NCBI GenBank assembly: GCA_963634745.1
Contig: CAVHCX010000001.1
Location: 198,543 to 262,542, forward strand
Origin: CAKRJP01 sp963634745
GTDB lineage: Bacteria; Bacillota; Clostridia; Lachnospirales; Lachnospiraceae
DNA length: 64,000 bases
Direction: 5' to 3'
The position numbers and the translations under genes are program-made. The notes under the pieces are model-generated. The model saw nothing but the letters and a program-made list of their open reading frames with translations, had not been told where the DNA came from and did no database searches. Positions 25,090 through 33,963 of this stretch are shown here, one piece after another; within the stretch, counting starts at the first letter, position 1, and each line of letters starts with the position of its first letter.

Positions 25090-25677
25090 CTAAAGGCTGC
25101 CTTTGGTACTCCAGGTACCGGTCATTCTTGGCTCTTCCATAGTTGCCATGTCAAGAGCCTTTCCAAAGGCCTTAAAAAGAGCCTCTGTCTTGTGGTGGTC
25201 GTTCTCACCATCCATAATCTTTAAATGAAGATTGATCATTGCGCTGTAGGAAACCGCATAGAAAAATTCCTTCACCATCTGGGTATCCATGTTCCCCATC
25301 ATAGGGGCATCGAAGCTGGCATCAAATTTTAAATAGGGCCTTCCTGAAAGGTCCACGGCACATAAGGCCAGGGTCTCATCCATAGGAAGAATAAAATATC
25401 CAAACCGCTTGATACCCGCCTTGTCGCCAAGAGCTTTACTGATTGCCTGACCTAATACAATTCCTGTATCTTCAATGGTATGGTGGGCGTCCACTTCCAG
25501 ATCTCCCAAAACATTGACAGAAAGATCAAAAAGTCCATGTTTTGCAAAGCCTGTAAGCATATGATCAAAAAAGCCGATTCCTGTATCAATGTCACTTTTT
25601 CCTGTTCCATCTAAATTTATGCTTATGGAAATGTCTGTCTCTTTCGTGCTTCTTTTACAAGTCCCTATTCTTTCCAT
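25090..25677 (-). CDS. hisB: Imidazoleglycerol-phosphate dehydratase
   Basis: HisB catalyses step 6 of histidine biosynthesis, a manganese-dependent dehydration of imidazoleglycerol phosphate. Metal-binding histidine motifs are VDAHHTIEDTGIVLGQAI and DGENDHHKTEALFKAFGKAL, and GIGFFDHMLTGFAKHG is at the N-terminus. The 195-aa length matches the monofunctional enzyme with no phosphatase domain. It lies 11 bp before hisIE and 48 bp after hisD. Confidence 0.97.
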   Translation of the reverse strand: MERIGTCKRSTKETDISISINLDGTGKSDIDTGIGFFDHMLTGFAKHGLFDLSVNVLGDLEVDAHHTIEDTGIVLGQAISKALGDKAGIKRFGYFILPMDETLALCAVDLSGRPYLKFDASFDAPMMGNMDTQMVKEFFYAVSYSAMINLHLKIMDGENDHHKTEALFKAFGKALDMATMEEPRMTGTWSTKGSL

Positions 25678-25725
25678 TTTAAGGATCCTCCCTTACTTAA
25701 ATCTTATTCGAAGTTTACTCAAATC

Positions 25726-27015
25726 TTACTCGAATCTTACCCGAATAGAATTGGCATGCGCCGTAAGCTGCTCTGCCTCTGCAAATTTTTCAATGTCCTC
25801 ATGGATTTCTTCCAGGGCATTTCTGGAATAAGAGATAATGCTGGATTTTTTAATAAAATCATCCACAGACAGAGGGGAGAAAAACTTAGCGGTTCCATTG
25901 GTAGGAAGGACATGGTTAGGTCCTGCAAAATAATCTCCCAGAGGCTCACTGGAGTACTCTCCGATAAAAATAGCTCCTGCATTTCTGATCTTTGTCATAA
26001 CATCAAAAGGATTCGCAGTCTGAATCTCCAAATGTTCTGAAGCAATCTCATTGGCAATTTCTATGGCAGCATCCATATCCTCTGCCACTAAAATATAGCC
26101 ATAATTGTCCAGAGATTTGCTGATAATGTCTTTCCTTGAAAGTTCTTCCACGAACTGATCGACCTGATCTGAAACTTTTTTTGCAAATTCATCGCTGGTT
26201 GTTACTAAAATTGCGGAAGCCAACTCATCATGCTCTGCCTGGGAGAGGAGGTCTGCCGCCACATATCTTGGATTTGCAGTCTCATCAGCGATCACAAGAA
26301 TCTCACTGGGACCCGCAATGGCATCGATGCTTACATGGCCGTAAACTGCCTTTTTTGCCAGGGCTACATAAATATTTCCTGGACCTACGATCTTGTCTAC
26401 CTTTGGAATACTCTCTGTTCCATAAGCCAAGGCTCCAATAGCCTGGGCACCACCTACCTTATAAATAGCCGTAGCGCCGGCTTCATTTGCCGCTACAAGA
26501 GTATTTGGAGTTACCTTGCCATCTTTTCCCGGAGGGGTTACCATAATAATCTCTTCCACGCCTGCAACCTTAGCCGGCAGGATGTTCATAAGAACAGAGG
26601 AAGGATAGACCGCCTTACCACCCGGAACATAAACTCCGACCCTCTGAAGGGCGGTCACCTTCTGGCCCAAGATGGTTCCATCCGGCTTGCTGTCAAACCA
26701 GCTATACTGCCTTTGCTTCTCATGATAGGTCCGAATATTTACAAGGGCCTTGCGGATGATTCCTACAAGCTCCTCATCCACCTTCTCATAGGCTTCTTTA
26801 ATCTCTTCTTCCGTTACCTTGATGGTGGAAGCATCAATTTTTACATGATCAAATTTTTCTGTATAATCAAAAATTGCCTGATCTTTTTCTTCTTTTACGC
26901 GAGACAAAATCTCCTGCACACCTTTTTCATACTGTCCATAATTATTGGGACTTCTCTTTAAAAGATCCTCCAAAAGATTCTTCTTTGACTCTGAATTCAA
27001 GTGCTGTATTCTCAT
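25726..27015 (-). CDS. hisD: Histidinol dehydrogenase
   Basis: HisD performs the last two oxidations from histidinol to histidine with NAD and Zn. Characteristic segments are YVPGGKAVYPSSVLMN, IAGPSEILVIADETANP, DLLSQAEHD and ASEHLEIQT, giving the Zn and catalytic Gln/His/Glu residues. It is 429 aa, full length. It lies 17 bp after hisG in the operon. Confidence 0.97.
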   Translation of the reverse strand: MRIQHLNSESKKNLLEDLLKRSPNNYGQYEKGVQEILSRVKEEKDQAIFDYTEKFDHVKIDASTIKVTEEEIKEAYEKVDEELVGIIRKALVNIRTYHEKQRQYSWFDSKPDGTILGQKVTALQRVGVYVPGGKAVYPSSVLMNILPAKVAGVEEIIMVTPPGKDGKVTPNTLVAANEAGATAIYKVGGAQAIGALAYGTESIPKVDKIVGPGNIYVALAKKAVYGHVSIDAIAGPSEILVIADETANPRYVAADLLSQAEHDELASAILVTTSDEFAKKVSDQVDQFVEELSRKDIISKSLDNYGYILVAEDMDAAIEIANEIASEHLEIQTANPFDVMTKIRNAGAIFIGEYSSEPLGDYFAGPNHVLPTNGTAKFFSPLSVDDFIKKSSIISYSRNALEEIHEDIEKFAEAEQLTAHANSIRVRFE

Positions 27016-27032
27016 GAATATCCGATCCTTTC

Positions 27033-27668
27033 TTACAACTTTGTCTTAAGTCTGGCTATCAGATCATTGATGCGGTCTGATTCCATACGCATACTTACAG
27101 GATTTACGATCATCCTTGCGGAAAGTGGGCATACCTCCTCAAGAACCTGCAAGCCATTTTCCTTTAAGGTAGAGCCTGTCTCCACAATATCAACAATGAC
27201 CTCTGACAAGCCTACAATCGGCGCCAGCTCAATGGAACCATTTAACTTAATAATCTCCACGGTCTGATGCTTGGTATTGTAAAAATAATCCTTAGCAATG
27301 TTGGGATATTTTGTAGCCACACGAATCAATTCATGGTGCTGCAAAAGAGGCATGGCATCCTTATAACCGCAGACACACATACGACACTTTCCATAGCCAA
27401 GGTCCAGTACCTCATGAACCTTTCTTCCTTCCTCTAAGATGGTGTCCTTACCTACAACGCCAATATCCGCTGCACCATACTCTACATAGGTCGGTACATC
27501 CGGTCCCTTTGATAGAAAGAAGCGAAGCTTCAATTCCTCATTGGTAAAAATAAGTTTACGGGAATTTTTGTCCTTCATCTCCTCGCAGGTAATTCCGATT
27601 TTTTCAAACAGCTCCAAGGTCTGATGGGCAAGACGTCCCTTTCCTAATGCAAATGTTAAATATCTCAT
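27033..27668 (-). CDS. hisG: ATP phosphoribosyltransferase, short form
   Basis: HisG joins ATP and PRPP in the first step of histidine synthesis. At 211 aa it is the short form, which lacks the C-terminal histidine-binding domain and needs HisZ, encoded 6 bp upstream. The PRPP-binding region IVDIVETGSTLKENGLQVLE and the start YLTFALGKGRLAHQTLELFE are clear. Feedback by histidine is expected through the HisZ complex. Confidence 0.97.
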   Translation of the reverse strand: MRYLTFALGKGRLAHQTLELFEKIGITCEEMKDKNSRKLIFTNEELKLRFFLSKGPDVPTYVEYGAADIGVVGKDTILEEGRKVHEVLDLGYGKCRMCVCGYKDAMPLLQHHELIRVATKYPNIAKDYFYNTKHQTVEIIKLNGSIELAPIVGLSEVIVDIVETGSTLKENGLQVLEEVCPLSARMIVNPVSMRMESDRINDLIARLKTKL

Positions 27669-27674
27669 ATGGCA

Positions 27675-28919
27675 TTAACTCCTATCTATGGTCTTTCTCT
27701 CACCGGTCAAAAGATTCACCATGGTAATATCTCCGGTGCTGCAAATATAAATCAGCTTGCTGGCATAATATTCATCCCCGTAAGTGATATAGGTTTCCAA
27801 ATCTTTCTTAGGATCCTTCTTTAAAAGCTCCGTATTCTTTGCCTTACGACGGAAATCCCTTGCCAGGGAGATGGCTTCTCTTTGTCTTCCCTCATCGTAG
27901 AGAACAATATAATTCTTTCTGGTATACATGACTCTGGCCTTCTGTCTTGTCAGAGCATTCATCAGCTCATCCACCACAATAGCAAAACCTACAGACGGAG
28001 ATTGCTTACCGAATTTTTCAATCAAATGATCATAACGGCCTCCACGGACCACGGCATCTCCGATGCCATAAGTATATCCTCTGAAAATAATTCCCGTATA
28101 ATATCCGTAGGTTCCTGTCATACTTAGGTCAAAGGTGATAAATTTCTCAACTCCGTATTGTTTTAGAATATTATAAATCTGCTCCAATCTAAGAACCGCC
28201 TTCACACCCTTGGAATTGGGGGCCAGATCTCTAGCTCGTTCTAAAATTTCTACACCGCCCACCAATTGATTTAAGGCAACAAAAGCCTCTCTGGAACTTC
28301 TCTTTACCTGAATGCTGTCTAAGTACTCTTCCACTCCGAAGAAGTTGTGGTTGGCAATCAGTTCCAATACCCTATCTTCCGCATCCTCATCTAGGTTTGC
28401 ATCCTCCATCAGGCTGTGAAAAAATTCTACATTTCCTACGTTTAACTGGAATTCCTTTAAGCCTACCGTCAGCATGGACTCAACCACCAAGGCCAGCATC
28501 TCCGCATCCGCTTCCACGGAATCATCACCGATATATTCTGCCCCCATCTGGGTATTTTCACTCAATCTTCCTTGATATTTGCTTTGATTTACAAAGGTAT
28601 TGCCTGTATAGCAAAGTCGGATAGGAAGTTCTTCTTCCTGAAACAAGGTCGCTGCTACCCGGGCGATGGAAGGGGTGATATCCGGCCTGAGAGCCAGGGT
28701 GTTACCGTCCTTATCAAAAAATTTATATAAATCCTTGGAGGGGATGGTTCCGATCTCCTTACGGAATACATCAAAGTATTCAAACATAGGAGTTTGAATA
28801 TCGTGGAATCCATAAAGATGCAAGACCTTCTTTAATCGTTCCTCCAACTCTAATTTTTTTCCGCATTCTACGTTGTATATATCACGTACTCCTTCAGGAG
28901 TGTGAAGTAGTCTCTTCAT
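27675..28919 (-). CDS. hisZ: ATP phosphoribosyltransferase regulatory subunit
   Basis: HisZ is a class-II histidyl-tRNA synthetase-like protein without aminoacylation activity that regulates short HisG. The fold shows LRPDITPSIARVAATLF (motif 2 region), QMGAEYIGDDSVEADAEML and a GGRYDHLIEKFG motif near the C-terminus. The 414-aa length fits HisZ and it is adjacent to hisG, which rules out HisS. It is the first gene of hisZ-G-D-B-IE. hisC, hisH, hisA and hisF are not in this cluster. Confidence 0.95.
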   Translation of the reverse strand: MKRLLHTPEGVRDIYNVECGKKLELEERLKKVLHLYGFHDIQTPMFEYFDVFRKEIGTIPSKDLYKFFDKDGNTLALRPDITPSIARVAATLFQEEELPIRLCYTGNTFVNQSKYQGRLSENTQMGAEYIGDDSVEADAEMLALVVESMLTVGLKEFQLNVGNVEFFHSLMEDANLDEDAEDRVLELIANHNFFGVEEYLDSIQVKRSSREAFVALNQLVGGVEILERARDLAPNSKGVKAVLRLEQIYNILKQYGVEKFITFDLSMTGTYGYYTGIIFRGYTYGIGDAVVRGGRYDHLIEKFGKQSPSVGFAIVVDELMNALTRQKARVMYTRKNYIVLYDEGRQREAISLARDFRRKAKNTELLKKDPKKDLETYITYGDEYYASKLIYICSTGDITMVNLLTGERKTIDRS

Positions 28920-28976
28920 AAACTTAAACCTTCCTCTCCAGCACTTTAGTGTGCTACCATGGTAAAATACTATAAA

Positions 28977-29005
28977 ATTATAAGCATTTTACAAAGCTTT
29001 GTCAA
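28977..29005 (-). promoter_or_regulatory. Consensus sigma-A promoter of the his operon
   Basis: On the minus strand, perfect TTGACA (29000-29005), a 17-bp spacer and perfect TATAAT (28977-28982). The transcript leader is about 50 nt and contains a small hairpin AGCAC/GTGCT just before the ribosome site GGAGAGGAAGG. There is no room for a T-box or a peptide leader attenuator. Confidence 0.88.
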
Positions 29006-29053
29006 CCTGCATCCTTATCCATCTGCAGCTTAAATATTTTCAAATTTCGTTTT

Positions 29054-29596
29054 TTAAGTAGATTCCTCTCGAAGTTCCAAATCTTTATTGATTAAGTCCA
29101 AGTAGGGAACGTAAACTCCCCTATTTAAATAAAAGAAGAAGTCTTCCTGAAGTTCATCCCTTCGAAAGCTTTTGCGACCTCCGTTTTTTGAGCGGTCCCA
29201 AAAAAACTTAAGTTCCTGATATCGCAGGTAATAAAACTCATTTCTTGTAGAAAAATAAATTAAGATAAAGGCAATTCCCTCCTGCTTCTCAAAATCCTTC
29301 ATAAACTCTACCTGATGTTCATGAATATTTTGCAGGGGGAAGGTATCTGCCACGCATTCCTTGGCATCAAAGCAAACCGGAATCCCCTGTACTGCCCCGA
29401 TATAATCAATGGTACTTTTCTGATCAAAATAAGCCAGGGTAATATGCCTATGGTCCTTATCGATCCTAACCGGTGTAATGGGGGTTGGGATTTTTTGGAT
29501 CAAGGAAAGTCCCTGCTTTCGGTACCATTCATTGGTACAATTCACCATTTCCTCTAATGTGGAACCTCTAAGGCCTCTTGAATTCCATGTTGCCAT
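29054..29596 (-). CDS. recU: Holliday junction resolvase RecU
   Basis: RecU cleaves Holliday junctions in recombination and chromosome segregation in Firmicutes. Signatures are WNSRGLRGSTLEEMVNCTNE at the N-terminus and the nuclease region TIDYIGAVQGIPVCFDAKEC, with acidic residues and lysine. I use the ATG at 29596 (180 aa), preceded by AAAGGAGAC, rather than an in-frame TTG at 29620. It overlaps the end of the upstream pseudouridine synthase gene by 43 bp. In Bacillus recU is paired with a penicillin-binding protein gene, which is not seen here. Confidence 0.92.
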   Translation of the reverse strand: MATWNSRGLRGSTLEEMVNCTNEWYRKQGLSLIQKIPTPITPVRIDKDHRHITLAYFDQKSTIDYIGAVQGIPVCFDAKECVADTFPLQNIHEHQVEFMKDFEKQEGIAFILIYFSTRNEFYYLRYQELKFFWDRSKNGGRKSFRRDELQEDFFFYLNRGVYVPYLDLINKDLELREEST

Positions 29597-30579
29597 TTTG
29601 TCTCCTTTACGATTCTCCAAAATTCTTTTGGAAGGGGAGCCCTAAAAGATTTCCCCGACAGGTCCTTAAAGGGTTCTTCCATTTTAGGAAAGCATATTTC
29701 ATAGGCATGCAAAAATTGAGAGCCCAATCCGAAGTCCTTCTTATATTTTGCATTAAAAGACGGGTCCCCATACTTGTAATCTCCAAGCAGGGGGTGGCCG
29801 ATAGAGGCCAAGTGCGCGCGGATCTGATGGGTCTTTCCTGTAATTAGGTAGACCCTAAGAAGGGTCACTTCCTCATTCCAAGCCAAGGGCCTATAGTCCG
29901 TCTGAATAGCTTTTCCTCCGGAATTTTTTAAAGTAACCCGGTTGGTTTTTTCATTCTTTTCAAGAAATCCTTCTATATGAGCCGCTTCTGTAACCTTTCC
30001 CTTTACCATACACAGGTAATACTTTTTCACGCTGCGGTCCTTAAAGATCTCTCCCATCTTCTGAAGTCCCGGCATACTTTTTCCTGCCACCAGGATCCCG
30101 CTGGTATTCCGGTCCAGGCGATTGCAAATGGATGGGTGAAAGGTTTGAAGATTCTCTTTCGTCAGACTGCCTGAATCTAAAAGATAAGCCGTTAGGTGTT
30201 CTACCGCCGAAATATCCTCCGGATTAGCCTTCTGGGACAGCATCCCGACCGGCTTATTCATTAGAAGGATATGGTCGTCTTCATATAAGATAGGAAGGGC
30301 TTTGGCATCTCCCATTTTAGAAAGTGTTTTAGAATCCACTTTCGCTTTGGAAACTTCCATCCCCATAAATTTATGCAAGGTTTCATCGGAAAGATATAAT
30401 TTTACGGAATCGCCTTCCGCCAGTTTTTCATTTCCGGTGGCCTTTTTATCATTTAGGACAATATTCTTCTTCCGGAGCATTTTATAAATAAAACTTCCGG
30501 GAGCCTCCCGTAAATATTTTTTTAAAAGCTTATCCAGCCTCTGGCCGGATTCATTCATGCTAATCTTTATTTCCTTCAT
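29554..30579 (-). CDS. RluA-family pseudouridine synthase
   Basis: A pseudouridine synthase with an N-terminal S4 RNA-binding domain (GQRLDKLLKKYLREAPGSFI, MLRKKNIVLNDKKA) and a RluA/RluD catalytic domain. The catalytic Asp is in CNRLDRNTSGILVAGKS; LYEDDHILLMNKPVGMLSQK and GKTHQIRAHLASIGHPLLGD are further motifs. Target uridines (23S rRNA or tRNA) cannot be told from sequence. The start at 30579 (MKEIKISMNESG) is preferred by family comparison, but its ribosome site is weak; an in-frame TTG at 30633 is possible. Its 3' end overlaps recU by 43 bp. Confidence 0.88.
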   Translation of the reverse strand: MKEIKISMNESGQRLDKLLKKYLREAPGSFIYKMLRKKNIVLNDKKATGNEKLAEGDSVKLYLSDETLHKFMGMEVSKAKVDSKTLSKMGDAKALPILYEDDHILLMNKPVGMLSQKANPEDISAVEHLTAYLLDSGSLTKENLQTFHPSICNRLDRNTSGILVAGKSMPGLQKMGEIFKDRSVKKYYLCMVKGKVTEAAHIEGFLEKNEKTNRVTLKNSGGKAIQTDYRPLAWNEEVTLLRVYLITGKTHQIRAHLASIGHPLLGDYKYGDPSFNAKYKKDFGLGSQFLHAYEICFPKMEEPFKDLSGKSFRAPLPKEFWRIVKETKWQHGIQEALEVPH

Positions 30580-30653
30580 AAGCTGATCTTCATCCTGTGT
30601 TTCATATTGCACTTCATACTGACTATTATACAAATCCTCAATCGTAAGCTTTA

Positions 30654-31232
30654 TTACATAGAAACACTTAGTAAGAGATGACGAATTCCCTTCTCTTTTC
30701 TTCCCTGAGGAGCATTACTTACGGCGGCCATGCTATTTAAGCCTTCCGCCCTGCTTAGAAATGTGGTATAGTCGTGAAAGATCTTCACAGTCATCTTCTC
30801 ATAATTTTCAGATGCCAATAAACTCTTTAACATTTCTGTGACTGCCTTTTCATCCGTTTTCTCATAGGATGTATAACCGCAGACTACGTGATCGCTGATT
30901 ACTATCGCATCCACCTGCATCAGTTTTTCATTGCAGGTAAAGATAAGATCATAGGCCATGGTGAGAAGGGAGGCCTTGTCTTTAATTTCTTTTGCGCAGT
31001 TTCTGCTGATTCCCTTAAAGGGGAACATAACGACATATTCCACCAGCATTTTTGCTGCCGGGAGGCAACCTACAATTGCTACAATAGTTAAAATATTTTT
31101 ACGGCTTCCTGTCTGCCAAATTCCTAAGGCCAAGAGCATAATTACTACCGCAAATTCTAAGATTGCCCACATAAGATATCTTTTTTTTCGTCTTTGAATA
31201 TATCCGGGTCTACCCTTTACTAATTTCTTCAT
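30654..31232 (-). CDS. Conserved two-helix membrane protein of unknown function
   Basis: A 192-aa protein. A basic N-terminus (RPGYIQRRKKRYL) is followed by two membrane helices (about residues 21-40 and 47-70), then a soluble domain of about 120 aa with cysteines and a DAIVISDHVVCGYTSYE segment. I do not recognise the family. It lies between ygiQ and the RluA-type gene in the same operon, with gaps of 14 and 74 bp. A role in RNA modification is not implied by the sequence. Confidence 0.6.
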   Translation of the reverse strand: MKKLVKGRPGYIQRRKKRYLMWAILEFAVVIMLLALGIWQTGSRKNILTIVAIVGCLPAAKMLVEYVVMFPFKGISRNCAKEIKDKASLLTMAYDLIFTCNEKLMQVDAIVISDHVVCGYTSYEKTDEKAVTEMLKSLLASENYEKMTVKIFHDYTTFLSRAEGLNSMAAVSNAPQGRKEKGIRHLLLSVSM

Positions 31233-31246
31233 TAATTCTTCCCTTG

Positions 31247-33211
31247 TTATCTTTTTTTCTTATTTTTTCCGGCACTCCTTGCCGCTTTATTTCTTCCGTC
31301 AGATTTATTTCTTCCGTCTGCCTTATTTCTTCCCTCGGGCTTATTTCTTCCTTCCGGCTTATTTCTTCCATCCGCTTTATATCTTCCTGATTTTCCATTT
31401 CTTTCAGAGGATAGCTTTCTAGGAGGAATCAAACACTCCTTGCCAAAGCCCACCAGGTCCATACGGCCTTCTTTCTTTAAGGCCTCCATCACCAAGTCAT
31501 AATTTTTCGGATCCCTATACTGGATCAAGGCACGCTGCATGGCCTTTTCATGGGGATTTTTAGGAACATAAACAGGCTGCATGTTTCTTGGGTCCACCCC
31601 CGTATAGTACATACAGGTGGAAATGGTGGATGGCGTGGGATAAAAGTCCTGTACCTGCTCCGGCATGTAACCTAGGTCCCGCAAGTGCTCTGCTAACTCT
31701 ATGGCATCGGAAAGCCTGGATCCCGGATGGGAGGACATTAGATAAGGCACCAGGTACTGGTTCATGCCTAACTCTTTATTTACCTTCTTATATTTTTCCG
31801 TGAAGCTTCGATAGACTGAATTTTCCGGTTTTCCCATTAAAGATAAAACATTATCGGAGACATGTTCCGGTGCCACCTTTAACTGGCCGCTGACATGATA
31901 TTTACATAATTCCCGAAGGAAGGTATCATCCTTGTCTGCCATCACATAGTCGAATCGAATACCTGACCGGATAAATACTTTCTTTACGCCCGGAACCTTT
32001 CTTAGTTTCCTTAAAAGCTTTACATAATCTCGGTGGTCTACGGTTAAATTCCCACAAGGCTTGGGAAAGAGGCATTGCTTGTTAGGGCAAACTCCCTTGG
32101 TCAATTGCTTTTCACAGGAAGGCTGCCTAAAATTAGCGGTGGGGCCTCCTACGTCATGAATGTAACCCTTAAAATCCGAATCCTGGGTCATTTTTTCCGC
32201 TTCCCTGATGAGTGATTCATGACTTCTCGTTTGAAGGATCCGGCCCTGGTGAAAGGTAAGGGCACAGAAATTACAGCCTCCAAAACATCCCCGGTTACTG
32301 ATCAGACTAAATTGCACCTCAGAAATCGCAGGAACGCCTCCTGCCTCCTCATAGGAAGGATGGTAGGTCCTGGTAAAGGGGAGCTCATATACATCATCCA
32401 TTTCTATCTGGGTGAGGGTGGCTGCGGAAGGATTTTGGACCACATACAAATGATCGGAATAGGGCTCCACTAGGCGCTTCCCGGCATTGGGATCCGTATT
32501 GCAATATTGAATATAAAAGCTCCTTGCATAATTTAGCTTATCTTCCAACAAGGCTGGATAGGAAGGCAAGGTGAGCGCATCATAGACACTGTCTAAAGAT
32601 TTGGTCTTGTAAACCGTCCCAGGAATATAGGTAATATCCTGCACGGCAAGACCTGCGTCTAAAGCATCTGCAATCTCTACAATGGAATGCTCCCCCATAC
32701 CGTAGGAAATAAGGTCTGCCCCGGAATCTAAAAGTACGGACCGTTTTAATTTATCCGACCAATAATCATAATGGGCCAGACGCCTTAGACTGGCCTCGAT
32801 CCCTCCCAGAATAATCGGCGTATGCTTATAGGTTTGCCGAATCAGATTGCCATAAACCACCACGGCATAGTCGGGGCGCTTGCCCATAATTCCCCCCGGG
32901 GTATAGGCATCCTTTCTTCGCCTCTTTTTTGAGACAGAATAATGATTAACCATAGAATCCATATTTCCTGCGGATACCAAAAAACCAAGCCGGGGTTCTC
33001 CGAAGGTCGTAATGCTATTTTTATCTTTCCAGTCCGGCTGAGAAATCATAGCTACCTTATAGCCTCTAGATTCCAAGGTCCGGCTGATGATGGCCGGGCC
33101 AAAGGAAGGATGGTCTACATAGGCGTCTCCGGAAATATATACAAAGTCCGGCCTCTCCCAACCCAGGTCTAACATTTCTTCTCTTGTTATAGGCAAAAAA
33201 TCATGATTCAT
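31247..33211 (-). CDS. YgiQ-family radical SAM protein
   Basis: A 654-aa radical SAM protein. An N-terminal UPF0313 domain (MLDLGWERPDFVYISGDAYV) precedes the radical SAM core with the CxxxCxxC cluster motif in NRGCFGGCNFCALTFHQGR (about residues 315-325). Then comes a C-terminal family domain with QDFYPTPSTISTCMYYTG. Function is unknown in all species. The last 45 residues are a basic low-complexity tail with five K-x-[DE]-G-R-N repeats, possibly RNA-binding. The gene overlaps the upstream rsuA-like gene by 11 bp. Confidence 0.92.
   Translation of the reverse strand: MNHDFLPITREEMLDLGWERPDFVYISGDAYVDHPSFGPAIISRTLESRGYKVAMISQPDWKDKNSITTFGEPRLGFLVSAGNMDSMVNHYSVSKKRRRKDAYTPGGIMGKRPDYAVVVYGNLIRQTYKHTPIILGGIEASLRRLAHYDYWSDKLKRSVLLDSGADLISYGMGEHSIVEIADALDAGLAVQDITYIPGTVYKTKSLDSVYDALTLPSYPALLEDKLNYARSFYIQYCNTDPNAGKRLVEPYSDHLYVVQNPSAATLTQIEMDDVYELPFTRTYHPSYEEAGGVPAISEVQFSLISNRGCFGGCNFCALTFHQGRILQTRSHESLIREAEKMTQDSDFKGYIHDVGGPTANFRQPSCEKQLTKGVCPNKQCLFPKPCGNLTVDHRDYVKLLRKLRKVPGVKKVFIRSGIRFDYVMADKDDTFLRELCKYHVSGQLKVAPEHVSDNVLSLMGKPENSVYRSFTEKYKKVNKELGMNQYLVPYLMSSHPGSRLSDAIELAEHLRDLGYMPEQVQDFYPTPSTISTCMYYTGVDPRNMQPVYVPKNPHEKAMQRALIQYRDPKNYDLVMEALKKEGRMDLVGFGKECLIPPRKLSSERNGKSGRYKADGRNKPEGRNKPEGRNKADGRNKSDGRNKAARSAGKNKKKR
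31289..31378 (-). repeat. 18-bp tandem repeat encoding the YgiQ tail
   Basis: Five in-frame 18-bp units encode K-x-[DE]-G-R-N at residues 612-641 of the YgiQ protein. Copies differ mainly at the codons for x and D/E. Such repeats may change in copy number by slippage without breaking the frame. Confidence 0.85.
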
Positions 33212-33923
33212 TCTTTAATCCTTTAATTTCCTCATCTGTTAAGCTGCGATACTCTCCCAGTGAAAGCTTGGGATCCAAATGCAGGCTTCCCATGGTCTCC
33301 CGTCTCAGATAAATAACCTCTTTGTCTACTGCCTGAAACATTCGTTTAACCTGATGAAATTTCCCTTCCTGGATCCTTAAGCGGATTTCCGATTCTTCTC
33401 CGGCAGAAAGGATATGAAGACTGGCCGGCATCGTAATTTCAGGTTCTGTGAGGCTTCCGATATTCACGCCCTCTTTGAAACTTTCTACGTCCTTTTGGGT
33501 GACTTGGCCTCGGATCCTTGCAAAGTAAATTTTGTCGACATGTTTCTTTGGAGACAAGAGTTCATGGGCTAACTTCCCATCATTGGTAATAAGGAGCAAG
33601 CCTTCCGTATCCTTATCAAGCCTCCCAACAGGAAACAAATCTTTTCTTCGCTTGCTATCAATCAGGTCTAGGACAGTTTTGTCTTTTTTGTCTTCCGTGG
33701 CCGATACCACTCCGGCGGGTTTGTGTAACATATAGTACTCAAAAGCCGCATATTCTATTCTTTGGCCCGCACATTCCACCTGATCTTTTTGTGGATCTAC
33801 TTTCCATTCCGGTTTTTTAACCAGCCCACCATTCACCGAAACCTGACCTTTTCGGATCAGCTGCTTTACATCACTTCTGCTTCCTACGTTCATTTCCGCA
33901 AGAAATTTATCCAATCGCATCAT
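33201..33923 (-). CDS. RsuA/RluB-family pseudouridine synthase
   Basis: A 240-aa pseudouridine synthase with an N-terminal S4 domain (MRLDKFLAEMNVGSRSDVKQ) and the catalytic Asp in FPVGRLDKDTEGLLLITNDG. The closing IQEGKFHQVKRMFQAV is typical. The length and the HKPAGVVSATEDKKDKTVLD insert suit the RsuA type, which modifies 16S rRNA U516, but RluB/RluE-like targets cannot be excluded. It sits between an rRNA m5C methyltransferase and ygiQ; the operon is rich in RNA-modifying enzymes. Confidence 0.9.
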   Translation of the reverse strand: MMRLDKFLAEMNVGSRSDVKQLIRKGQVSVNGGLVKKPEWKVDPQKDQVECAGQRIEYAAFEYYMLHKPAGVVSATEDKKDKTVLDLIDSKRRKDLFPVGRLDKDTEGLLLITNDGKLAHELLSPKKHVDKIYFARIRGQVTQKDVESFKEGVNIGSLTEPEITMPASLHILSAGEESEIRLRIQEGKFHQVKRMFQAVDKEVIYLRRETMGSLHLDPKLSLGEYRSLTDEEIKGLKNES

Positions 33924-33963
33924 GAAACAAATCTCCGTCCTGCAAAATATTCATTCATAGCCC

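Noticed and set aside
26230..26961. Plus-strand open frame of 243 codons
   Set aside because: It is antisense to hisD, which is clearly real by its motifs; no family is recognisable.
31289..31378. Regular repeats considered as a CRISPR array
   Set aside because: Units are 18 bp without unique spacers and encode an in-frame peptide repeat.
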